Shown: positions 1 through 8,754 of the stretch, piece after piece
Position numbering within the stretch: position 1 is the first letter of the stretch
Layout: each line of letters opens with the position of its first letter
Assembly: GCA_946482285.1 (NCBI GenBank)
Contig: CAMLQK010000001.1
Span: 620,001 to 684,000, forward strand
Reading direction: 5' to 3'
Source of the DNA: an uncultured Candidatus Saccharibacteria bacterium
GTDB lineage: Bacteria; Patescibacteria; Saccharimonadia; Saccharimonadales; UBA4665
DNA: 64,000 bases
The notes under the pieces: model-generated
Told to the model about the DNA's origin: nothing
Database searches by the model: none
The model's input: only the letters and a program-made list of their open reading frames with translations
Translations under genes and position numbers: made by a program

Positions 1-1275
1 CTCTTCGCTTGTTGCAAACAATAAGCGGTCGCCGCGCATGGCGTCGGCAATCACTCGTTCGTAGGCTTCTAGCCCCGGCAGCTGCTGGGCAAACCCGCTT
101 GCATAGTCAAAGTGCATCTTAACTTGCTCGGTCTTGCTGCTGAGTCCCGGCTGCTTGGCGTTAAATTGCATGCTAATACCTTCGGCTGGCTGGATGTTAA
201 AGGTAAGGGTATTGGTGCAGTTTGCCCCATCAGGGTCATCAAACGTTACCGTGATATCAATGGTTTTGGCGGCCATTGCTTTGCCTGTTTCCAGTATTAG
301 TGGGACGCCACGCCACAGGGTATCGGTGCTGAACAGTTTGACGGCGGCGTATGTTTCGGTTGCCGATCGCAGATTTTCGACTTCTGCTGTGTACCCAATG
401 TATTGGCCGCGTTTCGTGTGGCTTGCCACATTGTTTGGATGCACTGGTTGAATGGCATGGAGCGCAACGGTTTTATTGCGGTGGATAGCTTCGTTGCTTT
501 CAGGATCCGGCTCTTCCATGATAATAAGCGCCAGCATTTGAAGAAGGTGGCTTTGTATAAGGTCGCGTAACGCCCCAGTTTGTTCGTAGAAGTGGCCGCG
601 ACCCTCTATGCCAATCTGTTCGTGTGCACGAATTGTAACCGATGAAATATGGTGGTTGTTCCATGTTTTGCGGAACAGGGCATTTTTAAAGCGGAATGTA
701 AGGATATTCTGGACTGTTTCTTTGGCAAGATAATGGTCGATGCGGAACGTTTGTTCCTCTGTAAAAATGGGAGTAATGAGATCAATGAGTTCTTTCGCTG
801 ACTCTAGGTCATACCCAAAGGGCTTTTCTATGAGTAACCGGCTTTTTTGCCCATGCCGACAGCCGTTCTGCAGTGACGCTTTGCCAAGGTGTTGGATGAT
901 AGGAAAGTAGGTCTGAGCTGGAATAGCCAGATAGAACAGCCGTTGAAGACAGATGCCTGCCATTGCCTCGACTGCATCCAGTTGCTGGCCGAGACGGACG
1001 TAATCGGCATGACTTAACAGGTCCATCTGCACGAGTGTCGTTCTGGCTTGCAGCCAGGCTGTGATGGTGGAGTCAAGGTGCGGGTGTCTTTTGCCGAATT
1101 GGATAAATAGGCTATGAGCGCTCACGTCTTTACGGGTTACACCGACAAGCCGGAAGTTATCGGGCAGATAGCCATGCTGTGCCAAGTTATGCAATGCTGA
1201 GAGTAATTTACGCTGCGAAAGATCACCTGTTATACCAAAAATAACAAGACATGTTGGAGGAAGCACTGATTTCAT
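1..1275 (-). CDS. zwf: glucose-6-phosphate dehydrogenase, 3' end outside window
   Basis: Oxidises glucose 6-phosphate to 6-phosphogluconolactone with NADP, the entry of the oxidative pentose phosphate pathway in the cytosol. The frame is open from an ATG at 1275 to the left edge, giving 425 codons; the family is usually 460-500 residues, so only the C-terminal tail is missing. The N-terminal Rossmann motif GITGDLSQRK lies at residues 14-23 and the substrate-binding/catalytic motif RIDHYLAKE near residue 177, both characteristic of G6PDH. A CATACT box sits six bases before the ATG, so the transcript may be leaderless, although a GGAG also overlaps that gap. No frameshift is visible. Confidence 0.93.
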   Translation of the reverse strand, partial: MKSVLPPTCLVIFGITGDLSQRKLLSALHNLAQHGYLPDNFRLVGVTRKDVSAHSLFIQFGKRHPHLDSTITAWLQARTTLVQMDLLSHADYVRLGQQLDAVEAMAGICLQRLFYLAIPAQTYFPIIQHLGKASLQNGCRHGQKSRLLIEKPFGYDLESAKELIDLITPIFTEEQTFRIDHYLAKETVQNILTFRFKNALFRKTWNNHHISSVTIRAHEQIGIEGRGHFYEQTGALRDLIQSHLLQMLALIIMEEPDPESNEAIHRNKTVALHAIQPVHPNNVASHTKRGQYIGYTAEVENLRSATETYAAVKLFSTDTLWRGVPLILETGKAMAAKTIDITVTFDDPDGANCTNTLTFNIQPAEGISMQFNAKQPGLSSKTEQVKMHFDYASGFAQQLPGLEAYERVIADAMRGDRLLFATSEE

Positions 1276-1311
1276 GGCTCCAGTATGCGCTTAAACTAGT
1301 TTTTTTACTAG

Positions 1312-2265
1312 CTACGCTTTGTCAGCTGGTTGTTCGAGGTCTTGCTGTGCCCGAACTTTGGGGTTGGGTGATTCCATCGCCGAAGGGTCGTTTTTGGAAT
1401 TGTCAATAAGGTCTTTGTCTATGACAGCAAAGGTAGCCGTACGGCCAATACCAGCTACTTCGGCGGCTGGACTGATAATAAAGCGCTCAATGATCGCATC
1501 GTTATACCGGAACCGGCCCATATTGTCGCCAATGTCTTCTTCTCGCAAGAAGCCCGCCAGGGTATACAGCCCACGGCCTTTTTCTTGGACTCCACGCGTG
1601 TCGTCTTCTTTGCGTTGCTTAGGACGGCTCGAAACGTTAATGGCTGTTATGACCAACTTTGCTATGTCGGGGAAGTACTGCGCCTCACAGCGGCCGGCGA
1701 TGCCCTTTATGCCTTCGCCATGAATACTGGTATTAGCACATAGCTCCGACAGGGCAAGCTGGGCTATGTGCCTTGCGTGGTCGTTAAATCCGAGCTCCTT
1801 AAGGCGGCCGTCCAGGACATCACGGGCATATTGAGTGCCGAAATTTTCGTTATGGGGAAGGCCTTCTTTTTCTGCGCGTTTGTGTGCTTCAACCCTCCGG
1901 TTGCGCTCGCGTGTAGTGAGAATGTTATCTGATAACACGACAATGCCGTCATTAAACCTAAAGCCATCAAACGGTAGCCGTCGTTCAAGGTCTGCAAAAG
2001 TAAAACGGTGCTCCTCGTCAACCCTAAGCACATCTTTTTGCATGGCCTGCCGGACATTCTCGGTTAGACTGAACAGTAAAGCATCGCTTTCTGCGGCTTT
2101 GTCCCTTGCCTCTTCCGCAGTTAGCGCAGGGGCGCTCACTGCCGAGTCCTCGAGCATAGGAAAGTCTTTTAATAATTCATCGAGTGCGTCACCGGTAAAC
2201 CGTGACTCAGGATCTTGTCCTGCCATGTTTTCTATCTGAATCCTTTCTGGGTGCGCCAGTGTCAT
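1312..2265 (-). CDS. RsbW/SpoIIAB-like histidine-kinase-type ATPase protein
   Basis: A 317-residue cytosolic protein whose C-terminal half resembles the GHKL ATPase fold of anti-sigma factor kinases. An N-box-like ELCANTSIHG lies at residues 174-183 and a glycine box EKGRGLYTLAGF near residue 230. There is no dimerisation/phosphoacceptor H-box, so it is not a normal sensor kinase; an RsbW-type switch or phosphatase partner is more likely. The first 160 residues match no domain I recognise and are rich in acidic and basic residues. A strong AAGGAG site precedes the ATG at 2265. Its promoter overlaps a perfect 7-1-7 palindrome. No sigma factor or anti-anti-sigma partner lies nearby, so the role in signalling is inferred from the ATPase boxes only. 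Confidence 0.6.
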   Translation of the reverse strand: MTLAHPERIQIENMAGQDPESRFTGDALDELLKDFPMLEDSAVSAPALTAEEARDKAAESDALLFSLTENVRQAMQKDVLRVDEEHRFTFADLERRLPFDGFRFNDGIVVLSDNILTTRERNRRVEAHKRAEKEGLPHNENFGTQYARDVLDGRLKELGFNDHARHIAQLALSELCANTSIHGEGIKGIAGRCEAQYFPDIAKLVITAINVSSRPKQRKEDDTRGVQEKGRGLYTLAGFLREEDIGDNMGRFRYNDAIIERFIISPAAEVAGIGRTATFAVIDKDLIDNSKNDPSAMESPNPKVRAQQDLEQPADKA

Positions 2266-2322
2266 ATATAACTCCTTTGAGTCAAAGCCAACAAAGCCGC
2301 ATCAGCGATCTTGGCTTAATAT

Positions 2323-2337
2323 GTGTATATTATACAC
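2323..2337. promoter_or_regulatory. perfect 7-1-7 palindrome over the -10 box of the RsbW-like gene
   Basis: GTGTATA-T-TATACAC is a perfect inverted repeat. Read on the minus strand it contains TATAAT (2329-2334), the probable -10 box for the gene starting at 2265. The geometry is that of a dimeric repressor site. The 276-base gap 2266-2541 holds this site, the SD of the minus-strand gene, the PafA-like promoter and otherwise AT-rich sequence. Confidence 0.5.
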
Positions 2338-2504
2338 CTATTCGTCAATATCCCGCTAGTAGCAAGCTTAAATTCTAATAAAAACAGATCAATTTTGAAC
2401 AAAGAGAGGGTTGTATGCAGGGCAACCAAGAAACTTATGAACAATTGGCGGCAAATCATAAAACTAATATTAAAATTATATCATTTGCCGTCGATATTAG
2501 CTAG

Positions 2505-2533
2505 TTGACTGCCGCAATGTGTGCTCGTATGAT
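2505..2533 (+). promoter_or_regulatory. sigma70-type promoter of the PafA-like gene, leaderless
   Basis: TTGACT (2505-2510), a 17-base spacer and TATGAT (2528-2533). The ATG of the PafA-like gene is at 2542, eight bases after the -10 box, so transcription should start at or next to the start codon. No Shine-Dalgarno sequence is present. Confidence 0.65.
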
Positions 2534-2541
2534 GATATGCA

Positions 2542-4122
2542 ATGGAATACGAACCACGTACAGTCGGCAGAGAGATCGAGTACGGAGTTCGTGCGGGCCG
2601 GAACGGTGTTATGTACATGGCTGATGAGGCCAGGAGCCACCTATGCGACATAGCTGGTTCTGTCCTTAGACGTTTTCGCCCACCTGAAATTAGCGAAAAT
2701 AAGGAATTTCTGGGCAATGGGGGCAGAATGTATATTGATGTTGGAGCCCACCCCGAATACAGTGGCGCAGAAACCACATCGCTGCTAGAACTCGCAGCTG
2801 GAGGGGTCGCAGGGGATATAATCATGTTCCAGACTTTCCGTAACGCCTCTACTGACGATTTTTATCCGGGCCAGCCCAAATATTTGGAACGTTTCAACTT
2901 GTTCAAAAACGTTCGTGCCGGAGGTAATTCGTGGGGGTGCCATGAAAATTACGAGGTATCGCGGGCAATTGCTGGTTTCGATGAAGGCCGCATCAGCCCG
3001 GCAGGGCTTGGGTGTGCTGTCGGATTTATGGCTATAAGGCCATTGGTGGCTGGCATAGGTTATATTGATACGTCAGAAGGGCAGTTTTTGCTGGCACAGA
3101 AGGCGTCGGTAGTAAACGCGGATACGCATAGTGATACCCAGATTGCCAAGCCGCTGATTAATTTGCGCAATAGGTCATTCGGCGATGACCAAAAAATAGC
3201 CCGGCTTCATGTTACAAGCTGCGATCCAACATCTCCTCACGTCACCGTTCGCTCCATGGGCGTAACTTCGCTTATGCTTCGTCTTATGGAATTCGACGCC
3301 CTTGACGCAAAAGGAGCGTACTGGCAGCCGTTATCTCCGCAATGGCGGGCTATCCAGGGTTGGCATAGTGTGGCGCGCGGCGTTGCGGCAGATCTGTCGT
3401 TGCGCCAGGCATACTCTATTGTGCTTGATGGCCAAGCGAAATCAATGACAGCGTTAGATATGCACGAACTGGCTGCCGACAAAATGTCGTATCTTACAGA
3501 ACAGGGATTGGCGAGTTCTGAAGAACGTTGGGCATACGATGACTATGTGTCAGTTATTGGGGTGCTGCGCTCAATTGTAGAAACAAGCAAAACATACCGT
3601 AGCATTCAGGAGCGGACGCTGTACCGAACTGAGGCATACGCCGGATTGCGGACACGATTGGATTGGGCGGATCGGCTACATGTCGTAATGACTGACCAAC
3701 AAAAAAAGCCAGAACAGTACGCCCAGGCTCCAAACCCATTGCAATCGGAACGTGCCCGCAAGGTTAACGAAGTCTACGATATGCTAGGCTCTCAGGACGG
3801 GCCGGGTCTGCCGCTTAAGCGTGCTGCCCGTCCAGAGGCAGTACAGTGGGCGCCTTTGGGGCTAGTGGAACAGAGAATGACGACCGCTCCTGAGGGCCGC
3901 GCCCGGCTCCGGGGTGATTTTGTGCGGCTTCTGGAGGGCTATCCCACTGCCAGCACGACATGGTGCAGTTTACGCTTTAGCATGCCTGCAACCGAGGCTG
4001 GTCAATCGGCAGACTCCTATTATATGCCGCTGAAAGACTCAAAAGCGGGTGCTGATGTAGCCTATGACGAGTTTATGCGGGTTGCGGGTATTGCGGCGCA
4101 TCAACTCAGACGAAGCGCGTAA
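2542..4122 (+). CDS. PafA-like Pup ligase family protein
   Basis: Member of the Pup ligase/depupylase (PafA/Dop) carboxylate-amine ligase family, which in actinobacteria attaches Pup to lysines of proteasome substrates. Seen here: the metal/ATP motif GREIEYG (residues 9-15), the catalytic-aspartate segment NGGRMYIDVGAHPEY with the nucleophile at D66, and GNSWGCHENY, close to PafA's GNSYGCHENY. The short distance from the N-terminus to the aspartate means the Dop loop is absent, which favours a PafA-type ligase over a deamidase. A C-terminal RARLRGDF resembles PafA's RARLRGEF. At 526 residues it is longer than PafA (about 450-480). No Pup gene, ARC/Mpa ATPase or proteasome subunit is seen in the window. 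It is convergent with the Crp-type gene, four bases apart. Family call firm; substrate unknown. Confidence 0.8.
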   Translation: MEYEPRTVGREIEYGVRAGRNGVMYMADEARSHLCDIAGSVLRRFRPPEISENKEFLGNGGRMYIDVGAHPEYSGAETTSLLELAAGGVAGDIIMFQTFRNASTDDFYPGQPKYLERFNLFKNVRAGGNSWGCHENYEVSRAIAGFDEGRISPAGLGCAVGFMAIRPLVAGIGYIDTSEGQFLLAQKASVVNADTHSDTQIAKPLINLRNRSFGDDQKIARLHVTSCDPTSPHVTVRSMGVTSLMLRLMEFDALDAKGAYWQPLSPQWRAIQGWHSVARGVAADLSLRQAYSIVLDGQAKSMTALDMHELAADKMSYLTEQGLASSEERWAYDDYVSVIGVLRSIVETSKTYRSIQERTLYRTEAYAGLRTRLDWADRLHVVMTDQQKKPEQYAQAPNPLQSERARKVNEVYDMLGSQDGPGLPLKRAARPEAVQWAPLGLVEQRMTTAPEGRARLRGDFVRLLEGYPTASTTWCSLRFSMPATEAGQSADSYYMPLKDSKAGADVAYDEFMRVAGIAAHQLRRSA

Positions 4123-4126
4123 GGCA

Positions 4127-4771
4127 CTATAACTCAACAAGACTTTTGAAATTAATTTCCAGGACTGTCAGGCGCGGATTACGTATTATATGCTCCTTTT
4201 GCAGCTCCTTCATGACCATAGTGGTGCTTTCGCGGGTCACGCCAACCATGTCTGCAAGCAGTTGGTGGCTGATAGGAAAGACTACCCGGCGCCAGCCATT
4301 TTTGCGTCCGTCGCTATGGTGTACGCCTAGGAACTTTAAGGCAGCGGTAACCTTGTCACGGGTGTTTGTTTTTTCTAGGCTACTGAGCCGCACGAGGACT
4401 TCGTGGATCTCTTTGGAGAACCAGCGCATCATATAAAGGGATAATTCGCCATCTGCCTTCATCTGTTCTTCTACCACACTAGTGGGAATGACGTAGATTT
4501 CGGCGTCGGTAATTGTGGTGTAAAACGAGCGCGACAGACTGTTAATCCCCAGAGAGAAAACCATGGGAAACATTGCCGGAGTTTTAATGATATGTAATAT
4601 TTTTTCGTTACCTTGGTCGTCGATATCGTAGATCTTGATGACGCCGCTTTTGATTATGTAAAGGTCGGTAGGCGCATCGCCTTCATAAAGGATGATTTGC
4701 CCCTTGGGGTAATGACGCAATTTTGCGTGCGGCATAAGGCTGGAAATTGGGGTGTCTGTGAAATAATCCAC
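4127..4771 (-). CDS. Crp/Fnr-family transcriptional regulator
   Basis: A 214-residue regulator with an N-terminal cyclic-nucleotide-type beta-roll (KGQIILYEGDAPTDLYIIKSG, residues about 24-44) followed by a long dimer helix and a C-terminal winged helix. The recognition region ADMVGVTRESTTMVMKELQ near residues 174-192 is the standard Crp/Fnr helix-turn-helix. There is no N-terminal cysteine cluster, so it is not an Fe-S Fnr, and the ligand is unknown. TATAGT lies eight bases upstream of the ATG, compatible with a leaderless or very short leader transcript. It ends four bases from the convergent PafA-like gene with no terminator between them. Confidence 0.88.
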   Translation of the reverse strand: MDYFTDTPISSLMPHAKLRHYPKGQIILYEGDAPTDLYIIKSGVIKIYDIDDQGNEKILHIIKTPAMFPMVFSLGINSLSRSFYTTITDAEIYVIPTSVVEEQMKADGELSLYMMRWFSKEIHEVLVRLSSLEKTNTRDKVTAALKFLGVHHSDGRKNGWRRVVFPISHQLLADMVGVTRESTTMVMKELQKEHIIRNPRLTVLEINFKSLVEL

Positions 4772-4919
4772 AACTATATTGTACTTTATTGTCGTTCCTA
4801 TTAGTGAATTCTAGCACAGCATTCCAACCAAAACTTTTACTGAGCATTAAAAACGAAGGCTTTATGATGTATTATGACGCGTCGCTAGCAGAGCTGCGTG
4901 CACATAACAGGGGGTTCCA

Positions 4920-5093
4920 ATGAACAAGTACGGCGAAAAAGCTCAGAAAAAAGTGCACAAGGTCATGAAGGAATACAAATCAGGTGAACTGAAATCAGGG
5001 AGTGGCAAAAAGGTAACCAGTAAAAAACAGGCTGTTGCCATTGGCTTGTCAGAGGCTCGCAAAGAGGGTGGCAAAGTGCCCAAAAAGAAGTAG
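4920..5093 (+). CDS. small basic DUF6496-like protein
   Basis: A 57-residue lysine-rich protein beginning MNKYGEKAQKKVHKVMKEYK and containing KSGSGKKVTSKKQAVAIGLSEARK, the layout of the DUF6496 family (small basic proteins of unknown function found in many bacteria). GGGGG lies seven bases before the ATG. Its charge suggests nucleic-acid binding, but this is inference. It stands alone between the Crp-type gene and yqeG. Confidence 0.75.
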   Translation: MNKYGEKAQKKVHKVMKEYKSGELKSGSGKKVTSKKQAVAIGLSEARKEGGKVPKKK

Positions 5094-5103
5094 CGACAAG
5101 GGA

Positions 5104-5685
5104 CTATTTTTGGATGGCTTCTGCAAGGTCGCGTGCGGCCTTGAGGAGTCTTTTTTCACGGAAGCGGATAAAGAGTAGCTTGTCGTGCAGCAGGTCTTTG
5201 CCCTGTGGTTTGACTAGGACGGTGTACATGCCGGCTTTATTGCCGCCTGCAACATCAAAGATTGCCTTGTCGCCGATCATGACGACCTCGCTTGGATCGG
5301 CATCAAGCTCCTGCAGTATTCGTTCAAAGTAGCGGATATTTGGCTTACGGACGATTGTTCCTTTACGGTAGAACGGCTGGAACACCCGTGCGCCAAGCGG
5401 CTTACTGAATTGGTCAAGGCTGCTGCGCATGTTGTTTGTGGCCAAATTAAGGCTGCCGATAATGCCTTCTTCGTGTAGGCCTACGAGGTAGGCTATGATG
5501 TCTGCTTCAATTTCTTTGGCACGGGTACGCCTGATTGTGAGGTCTAGGTCGAACAGGACGTGTTTAACACCCAGGCTTTTTAGCTTTGCAAAGTCAATGT
5601 CAAGCACACTATCTGCCGAGAAGTCTGGCAGGTGCAAAGGGGCTGCGGACTTGTCGTTGAAGTAGTGGTGGGCTTCTGCTTTCAT
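5104..5685 (-). CDS. YqeG-family HAD phosphatase
   Basis: A 193-residue HAD-superfamily IIIA phosphatase. Motif I is FDLDLT with the nucleophile D46 and acid/base D48. Motif II is in NLATNN, motif III supplies KPN, and motif IV is MIGDKAIFDVAGGN near residues 137-150. This is the order found in YqeG of Firmicutes, where the gene often neighbours ribosome-assembly or shikimate genes; no such partner is present here, so the substrate is open. TATACT lies seven bases before the ATG and no SD is present, so a leaderless mRNA is likely. Confidence 0.85.
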   Translation of the reverse strand: MKAEAHHYFNDKSAAPLHLPDFSADSVLDIDFAKLKSLGVKHVLFDLDLTIRRTRAKEIEADIIAYLVGLHEEGIIGSLNLATNNMRSSLDQFSKPLGARVFQPFYRKGTIVRKPNIRYFERILQELDADPSEVVMIGDKAIFDVAGGNKAGMYTVLVKPQGKDLLHDKLLFIRFREKRLLKAARDLAEAIQK

Positions 5686-5705
5686 AGATAAAAGTATATA
5701 GGGGC

Positions 5706-6632
5706 TTAGGCTTTTTGGCGAACCCGTACGGCACGTCTAAAGCGTTTCTCGGCAGTTTTATCTGCGAAGCGGACGAGCGGGCCGTATACAATTACATGGT
5801 CTTTCTTGCCTTTGTCGGCGTCCTTAAGTGCTTCTACCACAAATTTTTCGATCAGCCACTCACGGCCAGGAGCGGTTTGCCCCATTATAGTGATGCGCCA
5901 TAGCCCTTTGGTGATTTCTTCTTCGCTCGCAACGACTAACGGACTGGCGAGCATCGTCGGTGATGTTGGTAATGTCTTGGATATGTCGCTTACGAGCGCC
6001 AGGCCAGCTTTGTGGTTGCGCACAAAGATGTCAATGGCTAAGGTGCGGATACCGCGTGGGGTGATTTTGACACCTTGGATATATTGGTTGTGCAGCCACA
6101 CGACTTCACCGTTAATGTCACGGAGTTTAGTGGAGCGAAGGGTGACACGCTCGACCACGCCGCCGACGTCGGCAAATGGTTCGACCCGTATAAAGTCACC
6201 CACTGAAAACCAGCGTTCAATAATCATGGTAACACCAGATGTGATATCGCGGAGTAGCGGGGCAATTGTAGCGTTTGCGAACACGACAAAGAAAGTACCG
6301 GCACCGATAGTAGTAATCAGGGCACCGCGTTGCGGCATTAACAGCTTGGCAGCTACATATACGGCAATAGCATATACGAGGGCACGTACGAAGGCGATCA
6401 GGACACTGAGATAGGTCTCTATGCGCCGTAATTGGATCTGGCGTTCTTCGTCGGACGTTGTATCAGACCGTAGGGCAATTGACTTGGCAACAATAATAAT
6501 GGACTTGGCGATGATCTGCGTGGCTAAGTAGGCAACAACAAAGACACCGATGATGGTTAGGATGGCCTCGAACGAGGTTATTTTGCTTACGATGTCACGT
6601 ACAACGTCATTGATAACAGACAAGTCTTGCAT
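5706..6632 (-). CDS. MscS-family mechanosensitive channel
   Basis: A 308-residue small-conductance mechanosensitive channel family protein of the cytoplasmic membrane, which releases solutes on hypo-osmotic shock. Three hydrophobic segments occur at about residues 18-45, 70-95 and 100-125; the last carries the alanine/glycine pore-helix pattern (TTIGAGTFFVVFANATIAP). The cytoplasmic beta domain follows with FSVGDFIRVEPFADVGGVVERVTLRSTKLRD in the usual place (DxI, GxVxxI-type motif). Length and domain order match MscS. TATAAT and TATAAG lie 7-12 bases before the ATG and no SD is seen. Confidence 0.9.
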   Translation of the reverse strand: MQDLSVINDVVRDIVSKITSFEAILTIIGVFVVAYLATQIIAKSIIIVAKSIALRSDTTSDEERQIQLRRIETYLSVLIAFVRALVYAIAVYVAAKLLMPQRGALITTIGAGTFFVVFANATIAPLLRDITSGVTMIIERWFSVGDFIRVEPFADVGGVVERVTLRSTKLRDINGEVVWLHNQYIQGVKITPRGIRTLAIDIFVRNHKAGLALVSDISKTLPTSPTMLASPLVVASEEEITKGLWRITIMGQTAPGREWLIEKFVVEALKDADKGKKDHVIVYGPLVRFADKTAEKRFRRAVRVRQKA

Positions 6633-6745
6633 AGCGTAACTTATATTATAAAGCGGTTATGGATAGCACACAATGGGATTATATTCAGTAAGTAGCGGGC
6701 ATTCCCGTGCTATAATCCAGGTAGTTCAAATAAGGCAAAAAACAA

Positions 6746-7954
6746 ATGGCTTTACGCAAAAAACGATCTACTTCTGCTCCTCGTGCAACACAAGAGAATA
6801 TGCTGAATATGGCATTGCCAAACCCAGCCTACCAGCCAACGCTCAAGACGGTTCGCGACACTCAGCGCGATGCTGAGTTGCGCCAGCGCTTGCGCCGCAA
6901 AAAAATCAGAAAACGCATCATTGTTGTTGTGTGCGCCATTTTCCTGCTGGCCGGCTTATGGACGGGCTGGAAATTTTTATCCAACAGCGCCAAAATTTTT
7001 GGCTGGGACGATTTGCTAGGCTTGTTTTCTAATACTAAGCTGAAGGGCGAAGATGAAGGTCATGTGAATATATTGCTCGCCGGAAATTCTGCTGATGATG
7101 CCGGGCACGGCGGTGCCGAGCTAACTGACTCCATAATGATTCTCAGTATCAATACAAAAGAAAACACAGCCTTCATGCTGAGCGTGCCGCGGGATTTATA
7201 CGTTGACATACCGGACTACGGCTATGCAAAAATCAATGAAACCTACCAAGACGGCGAGGCGGACAAATTTAGTGAATCTGGTTATGCGGAAGGCGGTATG
7301 GGGCTTCTGGAAAAGGTTATTTCGCAGAAGTTTGGCTTGGACCTGCATTACTACGCACTTGTGAATTATGCTGCATTACGTGATGCTGTGAACGCTGTTG
7401 GTGGAATTACTATTAACGTCCAAAGCTCTGATCCACGTGGACTTTATGATCCCAGCCGTGACCTAACGAATGGCAAGGCTTTAGTGGACCTGTCAAATGG
7501 CATGCAGAAACTTGATGGCCAGCAGGCACTAAACCTGGCTCGTGCTCGTGGCAATGCCTATGGGTCATATGGTTTTGCCCGAAGCGACTTTGACCGTACG
7601 AAACACCAGCAACAAATTTTGGTGGCGCTCAAAGACAAGGCTGTTAGCGCTGGCACACTATCCAATCCCGTTAAAGTTGGCCAGTTGTTTGACTCATTGG
7701 GCAACAATGTAAAAACGGATCTGGAGCTTGCCGAGGTAAAGCGTCTTTACAAACTGACCCAGGATATTCCGAGTGCAGATATTGCGTCGGCCAGCCTCGA
7801 CAACGGTTCTGATATTGAACTGCTGCAAAGCTATCGTACCCGCCATGGCCAATCAGCACTGGTACCCTCGGCGGGGATTGATGATTACAGCGCTATCCAG
7901 GCATACGTACAAGTATTAATGGACAAGCAGTCAACATCACCTAAAAAGCAATAA
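6746..7954 (+). CDS. LytR-CpsA-Psr (LCP) family cell-wall ligase
   Basis: A 402-residue LCP phosphotransferase, which in Gram-positives transfers lipid-linked glycopolymers onto peptidoglycan. The basic N-terminus (RQRLRRKKIRKR) precedes one transmembrane helix at about residues 53-72, placing the catalytic domain outside. The LCP core is clear: NILLAGNS, DSIMILSINTKENTAFMLSVPRDLYVDIP, YGYAKINETY, HYYALVNYAALRDAVNAVGGI, and LDGQQALNLARARG followed by DFDRTKHQQQI. The arginines and aspartates that bind the pyrophosphate are conserved. A -10-like TATAAT at about 6710 and AAGG before the ATG give a normal leadered gene. No sugar-synthesis genes are adjacent. Confidence 0.93.
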   Translation: MALRKKRSTSAPRATQENMLNMALPNPAYQPTLKTVRDTQRDAELRQRLRRKKIRKRIIVVVCAIFLLAGLWTGWKFLSNSAKIFGWDDLLGLFSNTKLKGEDEGHVNILLAGNSADDAGHGGAELTDSIMILSINTKENTAFMLSVPRDLYVDIPDYGYAKINETYQDGEADKFSESGYAEGGMGLLEKVISQKFGLDLHYYALVNYAALRDAVNAVGGITINVQSSDPRGLYDPSRDLTNGKALVDLSNGMQKLDGQQALNLARARGNAYGSYGFARSDFDRTKHQQQILVALKDKAVSAGTLSNPVKVGQLFDSLGNNVKTDLELAEVKRLYKLTQDIPSADIASASLDNGSDIELLQSYRTRHGQSALVPSAGIDDYSAIQAYVQVLMDKQSTSPKKQ

Positions 7955-7956
7955 GC

Positions 7957-8754
7957 CTAAGCTTTGCGGCTAATCATGGCTGCAATGAGCAGGGTAATGG
8001 CGGCCAAGACAATGGCACCGCCTGCGGCTACGCCTGCGTAAAAAGCAAACAATAGGCCAGCCACCACTGAAGCAAGAGCGCACAAAACGGAAAGTGAAAT
8101 GTTTTGGGCAAACCCTTTGCTGAACTGACTGGCGGCCACCACTGGTATCACTAAGAGCGCACTTATAAGCAGGCCGCCAACTATTCGCAGACTGAGTACG
8201 ACAACCAGAGCCGTAATAGCAACAAGTATATAGTTCAGAAGGGTCACGCGCAGGCCGTTAATGCGTGCGGAGTCTTCGTCGAAGGCAATATGCAAGAAGG
8301 ATCGGTAATTGATACCGACGACAAAAAGAGCAAGCACCGCTGCACACACCAGAATTATAAGGTCGGTTTGCGTAGTAGTTGTGATACTACCAAATAGGTA
8401 CGAGGTAAAGTCTACGCTGCTTTGTCCGGCTAGATTTGCCAATACAACTGCCAGTGCCAAGCCGGTACTCATGACAATCGCCAGGCTTATTTCGCCGCTT
8501 ATTCGCTTGCCCTGGCGCAACCACTCTAAAACAATGCCGCCTACAATAGCTGCAGGTACTGCTATATATAACGGAGAAGACCCAAATAATAAACCGGCAC
8601 CCACGCCCGCTAGGCTGACGTGTGCCAGGCTATCTGCAATCAATGAATATCGCCGGGCAACTAAAAAGTTGCCAAGTACCGGGAGCGTTACTGCGATGAT
8701 CAACCCACCAATAAATGCCCGGACCATAAAGTCGTACTCAAAAATCTCAAGCAT
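7957..8754 (-). CDS. znuB: metal ABC transporter permease (ZnuB/MntB type)
   Basis: A 265-residue permease of the ABC-3 family that carries zinc or manganese across the cytoplasmic membrane, with eight or so hydrophobic helices. ADSLAHVSLAGVGAG at residues 40-54 is the ATPase-coupling region typical of ZnuB/MntB. I start it at ATG 8754 because GGAGG lies five bases upstream; a longer reading would begin inside the ATPase gene. It overlaps the end of znuC by eight bases, so the two are translationally coupled. Confidence 0.9.
   Translation of the reverse strand: MLEIFEYDFMVRAFIGGLIIAVTLPVLGNFLVARRYSLIADSLAHVSLAGVGAGLLFGSSPLYIAVPAAIVGGIVLEWLRQGKRISGEISLAIVMSTGLALAVVLANLAGQSSVDFTSYLFGSITTTTQTDLIILVCAAVLALFVVGINYRSFLHIAFDEDSARINGLRVTLLNYILVAITALVVVLSLRIVGGLLISALLVIPVVAASQFSKGFAQNISLSVLCALASVVAGLLFAFYAGVAAGGAIVLAAITLLIAAMISRKA

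Noticed and set aside
1..1275. Suspected frameshift in zwf
   Set aside because: The single frame is open from the ATG to the window edge with motifs in order; it is only cut by the edge.
4920..5093. Small basic protein as a Pup candidate for the PafA-like ligase
   Set aside because: Ends in KVPKKK, not GGE/GGQ, and matches the DUF6496 pattern instead.
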